NCBI RefSeq assembly: GCF_014879975.1
Contig: NZ_CP062501.1
Location: forward strand, 806,001 to 870,000
Source of the DNA: Vibrio bathopelagicus
Lineage (GTDB): Bacteria > Pseudomonadota > Gammaproteobacteria > Enterobacterales > Vibrionaceae
Direction of reading: 5' to 3'
DNA: 64,000 nucleotides
Shown here: in pieces, positions 52,367-61,871 of the stretch
Numbering within the stretch: position 1 is the stretch's first letter
Layout: each line of letters opens with the position of its first letter
Notes under the pieces: generated by a model
The model's input: the letters and a program-made list of their open reading frames with translations, nothing else
What the model was told of the DNA's origin: nothing
Databases searched by the model: none
Translations under genes and position numbers: made by a program

Positions 52367-55300
52367 ATGTTTAAACACGCAATTATCGCAGCAAGTATTA
52401 CTGCAATACTCAGTGGGTGTGGGGCCGAAGATCGTGCCTATGACACTTATGAAAAACCAACCGAAGAGATTGCAGTCCAATCTTTAGATACTGAATCTCT
52501 TTGGATGTATATGCCGTCAACTGGCGAAGCTCCTCGCTACGCAATGACTCAGCGCGGTTTTTTCCAAGGTGATCCGAAATTAGTAACGCTTCGTTTTGAT
52601 GAAACTAATGGTATTTATGTCGAAGAAGTTGATCGCGATAAAGTGAATTCGACGGATGACAGTCGCTGGGATACAGAGATAAACCGCGCCCCTGTTCTTA
52701 AAATCCCTGGCGAATTCCGCCAGTATCGCTGTGCTGAAAACGGCTATGGTGAATGTACAAACAAAGAAGAAATTAACTCTGATGAAGACGTGTCTTGGAG
52801 CCAAGCCACACACTTTGTGCCCAAATATGAAGAGATTAAATCACTATCTCAAGACACCATCAGAGCTTGGTACACCTCAAGTAATGTTACGGAGTCTGCA
52901 GAACCACGTTTGATTTCTTATGAATACGATCCTGAGGGCGGGGTGATTAACGTTGAAGTTGAGCGAACCTTTACTGCTGAAGCGGAAGATCAATATCAGT
53001 TTGGTGGAGAGCTTAAAGACTTATCATTTAAAACACGTTTTTTCTATTCTCTAGTTAAGCTCGATAAGTTAACAACTAAAGATTATGAACCTGTCTATTA
53101 TCAAGGGCAAGACAGCGCGTACTTTGGTTTCTTTAACGACAGTAAAGAGGTTAAAACCCACACTGGCGAAAGTAACGTGCAAGGCTCTCGTTTCTCTTAT
53201 ATCAACCGATTTAACCCAAATCTAGACTCGATAGACTACTACTTGAGTGATAGTTACTTCGATGATGGTAACGAAGCGTACTTACAGCTTACTATTGATA
53301 CCATGGACGAGGTAAATCAGTCTTTAGAAGGAACTGGTGTACCACGCATAAACATTGTCAATAGTGACAAGAAAGCGGGTGTGCAGACCGGTGATCTACG
53401 CTACAACGTGTTTAATCTCATTACCGATCCTGTCGATAATGGTCTGCTTGGTTACGGTCCATCTGCTACTAACCCATTAACGGGTGAAATTATTCATGCA
53501 CACGTTAACCAATACCTAGGTGTTATTCGCTCAGCAAGTCGCCATACATGGAATGATCTTGCCAAGCGCTATAATCGCCAAGAAATAGCTAAAGTTGAGC
53601 CTGTTGTTGAAGCAGCGAAAAGCAATGCTTCGCAATTGAATACAGAGCCAACTGAGATTGATTTATTCAACAAGATGATGGAGCAAGATCAAGGGCCTGC
53701 GGTCGATGTTCCCGTGTTGAGTGAACGTGAAATTGATCTAGTGAGCAAAGATAAGCTAGCCAGTTCGCTTCCTAAAGCCGATTTGGACTTTAAGTTTGAC
53801 ACCTCTAATCAAGATCTCGCATTGCAGTCGTTCTACAAACGCCAAGACATGTTGAAACGGTTCTCTGAGCAGAACGTATATAGCGTCGATGCGATGTGGT
53901 TGAGTACTCAATCAAAGGGGTTGGTTAAAGGTCTAGATTATGCTCAAGGTGGTTTCTTTTCCGACGCTGAACAAAATAAAATCAAGGTATGGGAAGAGCT
54001 GACGATTGATCAGCAAAAGCTAGCAAGCCAAGCGATTTCCAAGCACATGTTCAAGTCAACATTGATACACGAACTCGGGCATAACCTTGGGCTACGTCAT
54101 AATTTTATGGGTTCAACAGATGAGAGCCACTTCTATACAGCATCTGAATTGGCGCAGAGCAAAATTGGGCATCTTGATAAGCCTGCGGCCTACAGCTCCA
54201 TCATGGATTATGGCGCATCAATATTTGATGAGCTCTTGACGTTCGGTAAGTACGATAAAGCAGCTTTACGCTTTGCTTATGCTCGTCAGGTCGAAACAAA
54301 TGAGCTCGTCGTTAACACCAATAACAAAGGCGAAAGTATCGCTGAGCTTGACGCTACTGGAGCACAAAAGCACAAACTTTATTCACTGGCTGAGTATGAC
54401 CGTCAACTGACTAATGACTATAAAGCTTATCCAACGGGAGTTATTGCTCACCTTAGAGCTAACGTTGGTCAAGGTGGTATCCCCGATTCATTAGTTAGTT
54501 ACCGTTATTGTACGGATGAGCACACGACCACTAATTTGCTATGCGATCGTTTCGATGAAGGTACGAGCCTTCAAGAAGTCACTGAGTTTAGAATTCAGCG
54601 ATACAAAGATAGCTACGAAACTGTTAACCAGAGAAATGGGCGTGAGCGTTTTGAACAGTTTCACCAATATAGTTATTTCCTATATCGAATGGGAGAGTTC
54701 CAAAAAATCCGCGATATCGTCGAAAATGTCGGTGAAATTGATTTCATGTTTGCTCGTTATTTAGGCGCAAATACGACGAATAACAAGGGACAAGTTTTTG
54801 AAGAAATAGCCGGAAACAACTGCGTGGACTTTAGAGGTAACGCAATTCCATTAGAAAATTTGTCTGCGGGTGTTCGCCCAATTTGTGATACCTACAACGC
54901 AGCGAACTTGGCAGCAGACTTCTTCTTAGACGTGCTAACAGCACCAGATAAAGTGTGTGAGTTAGAAGAATTGAGTGGCGTTGTTGGAGTCCCTAACCGC
55001 TATCGTTTCGCTAAGCTGTCTGATCTTTGGTTAACTTACCAAGGTGGCATGTCACAGAATCGAGATGTACCAACCAGCTGTTTTGATGAAGAATTAGTTC
55101 AAATGCTTGCAAGCCAAGCGAACGAAATTGTCATTCGTTCTGAAACTCGTGATGGAAAAGTATGGGCTAGTTTAAAAGCGAACAACCCTTATCAAACATC
55201 TTCTTCTTCTGTGGATTTATTGGGTGTGTGGCCTGATAAGTTGTTAGCCGCGCAGATGTTAGTTAGACGTGATACGCCATTTAAATCAACCGAGAACTCG

Positions 55301-56314
55301 AGTTTGGCTTTGGTTGATATGTCAGACAAAATTAGTCATTTATATACTTATCTATCGGATTTAACGGGTAGAGCTGAAGCTCGTCAGGCTATTTTTGTCA
55401 ACGGAAATGGGGACTACACTGAAACGGTTCTGAAATATAAGCAAGATATTACCGAAACGATTGAAGCGACCCCTTCCTATTTGTGGCCAATGAAACGTTA
55501 TTTCTCGATGGGAGGAAACGAAGCGTTTGTTTATTGGACTGAAGGGGCTCAACAAGATACTAAAGTTCCGTATTTCGGTACGCTTCTGAAGAACTTAAAC
55601 AAATACAATCGAGCAAATGAGTATGGTTTGAGTGACTCTGTATCTGGGTTTAGCGACTCTATCCACATCAACTATGCGAATAGTAGTTTTGCTGACAAAG
55701 ATGGGATAAATTTTACTTGGAAAGGGACAAACTATTCATTGAGTTCACGTAACACGTTGGCAAATGCTTTAGCTTCACGCGCTTTGTATAAAGAAGATCA
55801 AAAAGCACGAGTCGATAAATTGAATGGTTTGCCATATCGAGTTCGTAATGCACTTTCTGTGTTTAAGAATACTCGAGATCGTAACGAGGCACGTATTATC
55901 GCTGTCGGTGATAAGCAGGCTCTTGTCGCTCTTCGAGATACTACAGGATTCGCGCGTTGGACTATGTTTGATAACCAATTTGAAGAATATGACGAAGATG
56001 GTGAGAAATGTTTACGATTTAAAGTAGACGGTGAATCCACTGAAGATCATATGAAACGTAAGTGTAACCCTCAGTCAAGCTTGCAAACAGTACAGAATAG
56101 TTCGATTGGTAAATTTGAAGATGAAGAGCACGACCGTATATTCGATTTGGCGCAAATCTTTGGTAACCAGATAGCGGATAACAACACCAGTTCGACGAAT
56201 GCTGCTCATAAAGAAGTGTATAACTACGACCCTGAAGAGTTGAGGTTATGGAGCTCGAATGAATACGCAAACTATCGCCGAGCATTTGAACAGTTCCCTG
56301 TTTATGATGACTAA
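52367..56314 (+). CDS. Giant lipoprotein zinc metalloprotease (metzincin)
   Basis: 1315 residues. Type II signal MFKHAIIAASITAILSGCGA with the lipid cysteine at residue 18, so it is membrane-anchored on the periplasmic or outer face. The zinc site HELGHNLGLRH (His568, His572, His578, Glu569) and the Met-turn SIMDYGA (Met613) identify a metzincin. The flanking FMGSTDESHFYTASE and LGLRHNF resemble the DUF4953/DUF5117-type zinc-dependent metalloproteases of marine bacteria. The first 500 residues and the last 600 have no recognised domain. A strong terminator follows. The neighbours, a porin, a peptide ABC importer and a two-component system, suggest that it cuts extracellular or envelope peptides. 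Confidence 0.85.
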   Translation: MFKHAIIAASITAILSGCGAEDRAYDTYEKPTEEIAVQSLDTESLWMYMPSTGEAPRYAMTQRGFFQGDPKLVTLRFDETNGIYVEEVDRDKVNSTDDSRWDTEINRAPVLKIPGEFRQYRCAENGYGECTNKEEINSDEDVSWSQATHFVPKYEEIKSLSQDTIRAWYTSSNVTESAEPRLISYEYDPEGGVINVEVERTFTAEAEDQYQFGGELKDLSFKTRFFYSLVKLDKLTTKDYEPVYYQGQDSAYFGFFNDSKEVKTHTGESNVQGSRFSYINRFNPNLDSIDYYLSDSYFDDGNEAYLQLTIDTMDEVNQSLEGTGVPRINIVNSDKKAGVQTGDLRYNVFNLITDPVDNGLLGYGPSATNPLTGEIIHAHVNQYLGVIRSASRHTWNDLAKRYNRQEIAKVEPVVEAAKSNASQLNTEPTEIDLFNKMMEQDQGPAVDVPVLSEREIDLVSKDKLASSLPKADLDFKFDTSNQDLALQSFYKRQDMLKRFSEQNVYSVDAMWLSTQSKGLVKGLDYAQGGFFSDAEQNKIKVWEELTIDQQKLASQAISKHMFKSTLIHELGHNLGLRHNFMGSTDESHFYTASELAQSKIGHLDKPAAYSSIMDYGASIFDELLTFGKYDKAALRFAYARQVETNELVVNTNNKGESIAELDATGAQKHKLYSLAEYDRQLTNDYKAYPTGVIAHLRANVGQGGIPDSLVSYRYCTDEHTTTNLLCDRFDEGTSLQEVTEFRIQRYKDSYETVNQRNGRERFEQFHQYSYFLYRMGEFQKIRDIVENVGEIDFMFARYLGANTTNNKGQVFEEIAGNNCVDFRGNAIPLENLSAGVRPICDTYNAANLAADFFLDVLTAPDKVCELEELSGVVGVPNRYRFAKLSDLWLTYQGGMSQNRDVPTSCFDEELVQMLASQANEIVIRSETRDGKVWASLKANNPYQTSSSSVDLLGVWPDKLLAAQMLVRRDTPFKSTENSSLALVDMSDKISHLYTYLSDLTGRAEARQAIFVNGNGDYTETVLKYKQDITETIEATPSYLWPMKRYFSMGGNEAFVYWTEGAQQDTKVPYFGTLLKNLNKYNRANEYGLSDSVSGFSDSIHINYANSSFADKDGINFTWKGTNYSLSSRNTLANALASRALYKEDQKARVDKLNGLPYRVRNALSVFKNTRDRNEARIIAVGDKQALVALRDTTGFARWTMFDNQFEEYDEDGEKCLRFKVDGESTEDHMKRKCNPQSSLQTVQNSSIGKFEDEEHDRIFDLAQIFGNQIADNNTSSTNAAHKEVYNYDPEELRLWSSNEYANYRRAFEQFPVYDD

Positions 56315-56344
56315 ACAGAAAGTGCTTGGATAACTCATAAATTG

Positions 56345-56379
56345 AACCGGCTTCCTTACTTAAGGCGGCCGGTTTTTTT
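56345..56379 (+). terminator. Terminator of the metalloprotease gene
   Basis: AACCGGC (56345-56351) pairs with GCCGGTT (56368-56374) with an inner CCTTA/TAAGG helix, followed by a T-run. It lies 30 bp after the stop codon, so the two-component genes beyond must have their own promoter. Confidence 0.88.
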
Positions 56380-56550
56380 GAGTATAAAATTAAGAGCTTT
56401 TGGTCTATTTTTAGCTGCATTGTCTTTTATTTATATGTTATATAGATGTTTTTGTTATTTTTATAAATAGAAGCTATGTAATAAGAATGTGCTGAATTTC
56501 GAAATAAAGAGGCGGTTCGCAAGGTAGCAAAGGAATGGTGAGAAGGATTT

Positions 56551-57258
56551 ATGACCAACCCGAAACTAGTGATCGTAGAAGACGATCCTATCTTAAGAGA
56601 GATGTTACAGGAGTACTTTGAAAGCCAATCTTTTGAAGTGGTCACTATTTCTGATGGGGCATCAGCATGTGAACAAATTCTATCGATTCAGCCTGATATT
56701 GTCCTGCTTGACCTCATGCTTCCAGAAGTTGATGGGCTGACCATTTGTAGGCAAGTAAGGAGTAAATTTAATGGAAAAATACTCATTCTAACGGCTAGTG
56801 ATGATGATTTTGATCATGTTGCCGCTCTAGAAACGGGGGCCGATGATTTTATTAGCAAGCCTGTTCGTCAACGAGTCTTACTTGCGAGAGTACGGATGCT
56901 TTTACGTCGTGCGCCGGAAAGTTCAATAAGCTCTGAGGTGAGCAGTAGAAACGAGTTGGTTTTTGGTAAATTGAGTTTAAATCGTACTACCAAAGGTTGT
57001 AGACATGCTGGTCACGATGTATCCATAGCTGAAAGCGAATTTGAACTACTCTGGTTGCTGGCTTCTTCTCCTGAGCAAGTGCTTTCACGTAACTTCCTTA
57101 CTCAAGAGTTGAGAGGTGTCGATTACGATGGCATTGATCGTTTTATCGACAATAAAATCGTAATTTTACGCAAAAAACTCAACGACATAACCGTCCCTCC
57201 TAAAAAGATCATCACCGTAAGAGGTAAAGGCTACTTGTTCGTACCTGAACGCTGGTAA
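56551..57258 (+). CDS. OmpR-family response regulator, RstA-like
   Basis: 235 residues. Receiver domain with the acidic pair E10-D11-D12, phosphorylated D54 in LLDLMLPEVDG, T81 and K103; then a winged helix (about 135-232) with DVSIAESEFELLWLLASSPE and LRGVDYDGIDRFIDNKIVIL, where the RstA-type LRGxxYDG pattern is visible, ending TVRGKGYLFVPERW. The RBS is GAGAAGGATTT. It lies 236 bp after the protease gene and 18 bp before the kinase gene, and probably controls the neighbouring protease and importer genes. A TGTA-repeat box before the importer supports this. Confidence 0.92.
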   Translation: MTNPKLVIVEDDPILREMLQEYFESQSFEVVTISDGASACEQILSIQPDIVLLDLMLPEVDGLTICRQVRSKFNGKILILTASDDDFDHVAALETGADDFISKPVRQRVLLARVRMLLRRAPESSISSEVSSRNELVFGKLSLNRTTKGCRHAGHDVSIAESEFELLWLLASSPEQVLSRNFLTQELRGVDYDGIDRFIDNKIVILRKKLNDITVPPKKIITVRGKGYLFVPERW

Positions 57259-57276
57259 CGGTAGCTGAATAATTAA

Positions 57277-58566
57277 ATGCGACGTATCTATTTTGAATAC
57301 TTAGCGGGACTTACCGTTATCTTCTTAGTGAGTATATATTCTTATGCTTTTATCGTTTACAAGTTAAGCACCGACTACGAATACATACTACGAGATCATC
57401 AAGCTGAAGCTTATCAAGAGCTGATTGATGTGGTTTACCGCGAAAAAGGTTTGCTTGAAACGCAGAAACTTTTAAAACGTTACGCGGATAAGACTCGGCA
57501 GAACCTGCGAATCATACCTTTTGATAACGCGCCTGAATTAGTGCGGAAAGCCTTTCAGCAACAAGGCCGAAATGTTTACTACCATGACGAATACTTCCTT
57601 TGGTTAAGGTTGGTTGGAAGTGATGAGTTATATGAGTTATCTAAGAACAAAGATTCTTATCTGAGGAAGCAAATCAAGTTTGAAAACCGGCTTATTTGGG
57701 TTTTTGCCATAACTGGTTTTGCGTTTAGTGGCCTGTTTTTAGTTTGGAGAATAAAGCGCCGACTAAACAATCTTGAAATGGCGACAGTGGCTTTTTCTCA
57801 TGGTGATTTATTAGAGCGGGCATCTGAGAAGAACAGCATAAAATTGGGGACGTTGAACCGCAGCTTTAATGTCATGGCAGACAAGATAAGAGATTTAATC
57901 AATAGTAATAAGTCTTTGACTAACGCGGTAGCACATGAGCTAAGAACCCCAATATTTCGGATTCAGTGGCAGGCAGAGTTGTTGAGTGATTTAGCGCCGA
58001 CCGAGCAGCAGTCTAAGGCTATAGCTCGTATTCTTGCGGATACTGAAGAAATGGAAGACATGGTTGATGAGCTACTATATTACGCTCGCTTAGAAAGGGG
58101 AGGCTTTGAATTACTTAAGCAACCTATTGACGCCAATGAATGGTTAAACGAGCGTTTTAGTATCTGGGAGAAAGAGACAACACTCGACCTCATCAAGGTT
58201 CCATTAAAAGTCCCTGCATCTTTCCATGTTGATCTAAAATTATTCAATAGGGCGGTGGATAACATCGTGAGGAATGCTTTCAAGTTTGCTGACACCAAGA
58301 TAGTGATTGAGCTGTGGTATACCGACAATGAATTTGTTATTGAAGTTCATGACGATGGTAAAGGAGTTGAAGCTGAGCATTGGCCATATTTATTTGATCC
58401 TTTTTATAGTGCTAATGCCGCGAGAAACAAGGGGAAAACGGGGCATGGCTTAGGGCTGGCAATCGTCAAACAAGTCTGTGACCGTCACCAAGCACATGTC
58501 ACTGTTGGTGAAAGTTACTTGGATGGTGCGTGTTTTGCCTTGTCGTTTCCTCGGCTCGAGCTATAA
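57277..58566 (+). CDS. Sensor histidine kinase, RstB-like
   Basis: 429 residues. Helix 1 at about 8-30, a short periplasmic sensor of about 115 residues (ending near the YELSKNKDSYLRKQI stretch), helix 2 at about 144-162, HAMP (about 163-215), HisKA with H220 in NAVAHELRTPIFRIQW, and HATPase_c with DNIVRNAFKFAD (N box), VHDDGKGVEAEHW, and GHGLGLAIVKQV. The small sensor is like that of RstB. It probably senses an envelope or extracellular signal linked to the protease/importer neighbours. Cognate partner of the upstream regulator. Confidence 0.92.
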   Translation: MRRIYFEYLAGLTVIFLVSIYSYAFIVYKLSTDYEYILRDHQAEAYQELIDVVYREKGLLETQKLLKRYADKTRQNLRIIPFDNAPELVRKAFQQQGRNVYYHDEYFLWLRLVGSDELYELSKNKDSYLRKQIKFENRLIWVFAITGFAFSGLFLVWRIKRRLNNLEMATVAFSHGDLLERASEKNSIKLGTLNRSFNVMADKIRDLINSNKSLTNAVAHELRTPIFRIQWQAELLSDLAPTEQQSKAIARILADTEEMEDMVDELLYYARLERGGFELLKQPIDANEWLNERFSIWEKETTLDLIKVPLKVPASFHVDLKLFNRAVDNIVRNAFKFADTKIVIELWYTDNEFVIEVHDDGKGVEAEHWPYLFDPFYSANAARNKGKTGHGLGLAIVKQVCDRHQAHVTVGESYLDGACFALSFPRLEL

Positions 58567-58645
58567 ATTCAACATGGTCATTTAGTTGTTTTAAGATTAC
58601 ACTGCGCCCAATATTCCAGAAGTACATATTTAGGTAGAGGTCACC

Positions 58646-59179
58646 ATGGACCAAGAACATTACGAAGACGCTGACTACGAAGGCCAAGAGCTTGGAGAAG
58701 AAGGCGAAGAGATTGAGATTGAAGCAATTGGTATTGATGTTTCTAGTCAGCCAATCGAACTCTACAAAGTGTTTAAAATTGCTAACCTAGTGAGTGGTGG
58801 CGGTGAAGCTAAACACATCATTTCTGAAGGTTATGTGGCGGTAAATGGTGAATTAGAAACTCGTAAACGTCGTAAAATGTACGATGGCGACTTCTTTGAA
58901 TTCAACCAAGAGTACTATGTAGTGGTGTGCGATCAGCCAGTGCAAGAAGAATCAGAAAAGCCGAAAAAGAAAGAAGCGTCTAAAAAAGACAACAAGGCGA
59001 AGAAAGGTCAGTCTAAAAAGGATTCTAAGAAAAGCACTGCAGAAATGTTGAGTGCGAAAGCTGAACCAAAGAAAGAGAAAAAAGAGAAGAAGAAAGAAAA
59101 CAAACCGAAAAAGAAAGCGGACACGCCTAAGCCACAACGTGACGACAAAAGCGGCCGTAATTCGATTGAATTCTTCTAG
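58646..59179 (+). CDS. S4-domain RNA-binding protein with lysine-rich tail
   Basis: 177 residues. A very acidic N-terminus (about 1-30), an S4 RNA-binding domain of the YbcJ type (about 37-95: ELYKVFKIANLVSGGGEAKH, then SEGYVAVNGELETRKRRKMY), and a disordered tail of about 75 residues that is almost half lysine (KKKEASKKDNKAKK and similar). The bipolar charge, acidic start and basic end, is unusual against the short E. coli YbcJ. Likely ribosome- or RNA-associated. The RBS is AGGTAGAGGT. Single gene with a strong terminator. Confidence 0.85.
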   Translation: MDQEHYEDADYEGQELGEEGEEIEIEAIGIDVSSQPIELYKVFKIANLVSGGGEAKHIISEGYVAVNGELETRKRRKMYDGDFFEFNQEYYVVVCDQPVQEESEKPKKKEASKKDNKAKKGQSKKDSKKSTAEMLSAKAEPKKEKKEKKKENKPKKKADTPKPQRDDKSGRNSIEFF

Positions 59180-59264
59180 ACTAAAGCTCTAAACTGCTGC
59201 TCTAAAACTATTCTTTTAAAACTTAAGCTAGGTTAAACTTCGGTTTTGCGTTAAGCAGAGATCA

Positions 59265-59294
59265 AAAGGCTCACTATTTAGTGAGCCTTTTTTG
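59265..59294. terminator. Terminator between the S4 gene and the LysR gene
   Basis: AAAAGGCTCACT (59265-59276) pairs with AGTGAGCCTTTT (59281-59292), followed by more T. A/T runs on both sides allow bidirectional use by the convergent LysR gene. Confidence 0.92.
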
Positions 59295-59316
59295 TTGGTA
59301 AGATTTAGCTTCTGGC

Positions 59317-60213
59317 CTAATTTTCTTTTTGATTAGCCACAAACTCGACAAACCTATCCCTGAGTGGGTTTTCACTCTCTCCATTCCATATCAACCCGAC
59401 AGGCCAAGTGGCGTGTTCGCCTTGCAATGCAATGAATTCCACATCGGTGTTGCTAATGAACTGTGCACTGCTCGGTACAATGGTGTTGCCAATATTCGCC
59501 GCCTCTAACGCCAGCAAGGTCCGAATATCGTCGGCTTCTTGCGTCTTTGATAAGTGGATTTTATTGGCAAGACAATATTGTTGAATCTGTCTGTCTAATC
59601 CGGGGCCACGGTGTTGAGCTAGCTTTAGATAAGGCCAATTTGATAGTTCAGATATTGCCTGACTTGGGTTATTAGAACTCAACTGGGGAGCTTGCTGGAG
59701 AAGATCTTTGTGTATCGCAATTACAAGGGAGTCATCGAAAAGCGTTAGGCTCTCTAAACCCAAGGAGTCGGGTATCCGATTGAAGCTGATATCGAGATCA
59801 TGGCTTAATAACTCATCCGTCTGCTGCTTAGAAGGTGTGTCATTTAAGGTGACATGAACGTCTGGATATTGCTGTTTATAAACCGCAATAAGCTTGGGCG
59901 CTTCATGATAAGTGGAAACACCAAACCCAATGTCTAAATGCCCCTGAGTTCCTTTTACTACCGAACCTGAGAGTTGCTCAAATGCTTGCATTGAATGAAC
60001 CAAACGTTGGGCTTCCGGCAGTAACGTTTTTCCTGCGTGCGTTAGCTCTGCGCCATTCCGACCTCGTGAAAACAGAGATGCCCCAATGTTGGATTCAAGT
60101 CGTTGAATCTTTTTAGTGAGTGCCGATTGAGTGATGTATAGCTGCTCTGACGCCAAACGGTAATTGCCCGATTTAGCCAACTGACAGAATGCTTTGAGTA
60201 GATCGAATTCCAT
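59317..60213 (-). CDS. LysR-family regulator next to a nitrilase-family gene
   Basis: 298 residues. Winged helix MEFDLLKAFCQLAKSGNYRL then SEQLYITQSALTKKIQRLES (residues 1-60), and an effector domain with IGFGVSTYHEAPKLIAVYK. It is divergent from the nitrilase-family gene with 106 bp between starts, the usual layout for a LysR regulator and its target. The ligand is unknown. Confidence 0.88.
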   Translation of the reverse strand: MEFDLLKAFCQLAKSGNYRLASEQLYITQSALTKKIQRLESNIGASLFSRGRNGAELTHAGKTLLPEAQRLVHSMQAFEQLSGSVVKGTQGHLDIGFGVSTYHEAPKLIAVYKQQYPDVHVTLNDTPSKQQTDELLSHDLDISFNRIPDSLGLESLTLFDDSLVIAIHKDLLQQAPQLSSNNPSQAISELSNWPYLKLAQHRGPGLDRQIQQYCLANKIHLSKTQEADDIRTLLALEAANIGNTIVPSSAQFISNTDVEFIALQGEHATWPVGLIWNGESENPLRDRFVEFVANQKEN

Positions 60214-60319
60214 TCCAAGTGCTCATTGAATTAAGAATATATTTCATTATATGGAATTGAATCGATTTTTTATACTGAGTTCATACCAAATCAGACAAAG
60301 CGGAATTTGAGGACGAATC

Positions 60320-61282
60320 ATGAAGAAAGACATTAAAGTAGCGTCGGTTCAATTCAACCACCACGCAGGTGACAAAGCGTATAACTTTTCGGTTATAGAG
60401 CAATATGTTCAACAGGCTGCGGACAGTGGCGTGGAGATCATCAGTTTTCCTGAGATGTGCATTACCGGTTATTGGCATGTGTCTACTTTATCGCGGGGTG
60501 ATATTGAAGCATTAGCTGAACCTGTACCGAGCGGTGAATCTACTCAAAAGCTCGTTTCGTTGGCAACTCAATTTGGCATGAGTGTTGGCGCAGGCTTGAT
60601 AGAGCAGGGCATGGATGGCGAACTATATAACACCTACGTATTTGCCATGCCAAATGGCGAGGTGCAGAAACATCGAAAACTGCACACCTTCGTTAGCCCA
60701 CACATGAGCAGCGGAGACCAATACACGGTGTTCGATACGCCGCATGGCTACAAAGTCGGTATCCTGATTTGTTGGGATAACAACTTGGTCGAGAACGTAC
60801 GAATCACCGCTTTGAAAGGGGCTGATATATTGATTGCACCACATCAGACGGGCGGTTGCCAATCACGCAGCCCGAATGCGATGAAGCGAATTGACCCGGA
60901 GCTATGGTTTAACCGAGATGAAAATCCAGATGCGATTCGTGCTGAAATGCAGGGTAAGAATGGCCGCGAGTGGTTAATGCGTTGGCTGCCTGCAAGAGCG
61001 CACGACAATGGTCTGTTTGTGGTATTTAGTAATGGTGTCGGCGTTGATATGGATGAAGTCAGAACAGGTAATGCGATGATCCTAAGCCCTTATGGTGAAA
61101 TCATCACTGAGACTGACAGCATAGATAACGACATGGTGATTGCAGAGTTGAAAGCGGAAGAGTTAGATATGTGTACAGGTAGGCGCTGGATCCGTGGCCG
61201 TAAGCCAGAGCTTTATCACTCACTTACACAGCCTCTTGGTCATGAACTTGATCCGCACCAAGCACGTTTTGCAGAGAAGTAA
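60320..61282 (+). CDS. Nitrilase-superfamily amidohydrolase
   Basis: 320 residues. Triad: Glu in ISFPEMCITGYW (about 44), Lys in VQKHRKLHTF (about 116), Cys in VGILICWDNNLVENV (about 150). An insert of about 40 residues between GGCQSRSPNAMKRID and MRWLPARAHDNG is longer than in plain amidases. The N-terminal MKKDIKVASVQFNHHAGDKA follows a GAGGACG ribosome binding site. It is cytoplasmic and probably an aliphatic amidase, N-carbamoyl amidohydrolase or nitrilase; the substrate is open. The divergent LysR gene is the likely regulator. Confidence 0.87.
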   Translation: MKKDIKVASVQFNHHAGDKAYNFSVIEQYVQQAADSGVEIISFPEMCITGYWHVSTLSRGDIEALAEPVPSGESTQKLVSLATQFGMSVGAGLIEQGMDGELYNTYVFAMPNGEVQKHRKLHTFVSPHMSSGDQYTVFDTPHGYKVGILICWDNNLVENVRITALKGADILIAPHQTGGCQSRSPNAMKRIDPELWFNRDENPDAIRAEMQGKNGREWLMRWLPARAHDNGLFVVFSNGVGVDMDEVRTGNAMILSPYGEIITETDSIDNDMVIAELKAEELDMCTGRRWIRGRKPELYHSLTQPLGHELDPHQARFAEK

Positions 61283-61347
61283 GTTATAAGGTGCTGGTGG
61301 ATAGGGTGAAAACAGGGAGGAGTTTGAGGCTTTAACATCTGATGTAT

Positions 61348-61380
61348 TCTACCCACTTAAATCATGTTTAAGTGGGTAGA
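61348..61380. terminator. Terminator between convergent nitrilase and atpC genes
   Basis: TCTACCCACTTAAA (61348-61361) and TTTAAGTGGGTAGA (61367-61380) form a perfect 14-bp stem with a 5-base loop. Neither side has a long T-run, but it is placed exactly where two converging transcripts end. Confidence 0.75.
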
Positions 61381-61412
61381 CTATTTATACATCAAGCATC
61401 TACGTTCTATTT

Positions 61413-61856
61413 TTAGTGGCGAGTGCGAGAAGACGTCAGCTCCGATGCACGAAGCTGAGCAACGGCTTTCGCCAGTTCAAGTTGAGCTTGTGCAAAGTTA
61501 ATGTCGACATTGCCCTTGTTGATATTCTCTAGGGCCGCATATTTTGCTTCTTCTGCGCGAGCGCGGTCAATGTCTTTACCATGCAAGGCCGTATCGGCTA
61601 ACACGGTTACCACATCCGGTTGAACTTCAAGCATGCCACCAGAGACATACAGCACTTGCCCCTCTGATTTAGGGTCTGTGACAAACACTGTCACGCCGGG
61701 CTTTATTTTACTGAGAAGTGGTGAGTGACCTGGGCGGATCCCCAGCTCACCGTCAGCGCCAGAAACGGCTAGGGCATAAGCCGGCCCTGAAAACAGCGTA
61801 CCTTCCGCACTTACGATATTAAGTTGAAATGTATTGTCTGTAACTCCGATAGCCAT
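61413..61856 (-). CDS. atpC: AtpC, ATP synthase F1 epsilon subunit
   Basis: 147 residues. N-terminal beta-barrel part with FQLNIVSAEGTLFSGPAYAL and ELGIRPGHSPLLSKIKPGV, then the two-helix C-terminal part (about 90-138) that inhibits ATPase activity. Slightly longer than the E. coli form. Last gene of the ATP synthase operon in the window, 15 bp after atpD. Confidence 0.94.
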   Translation of the reverse strand: MAIGVTDNTFQLNIVSAEGTLFSGPAYALAVSGADGELGIRPGHSPLLSKIKPGVTVFVTDPKSEGQVLYVSGGMLEVQPDVVTVLADTALHGKDIDRARAEEAKYAALENINKGNVDINFAQAQLELAKAVAQLRASELTSSRTRH

Positions 61857-61871
61857 GATGCACCAACCTTT

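Noticed and set aside
58952..59137. Minus-strand membrane protein opposite the S4 gene
   Set aside because: The phenylalanine/leucine-rich translation is only the antisense reading of the lysine codons in the S4 protein tail.
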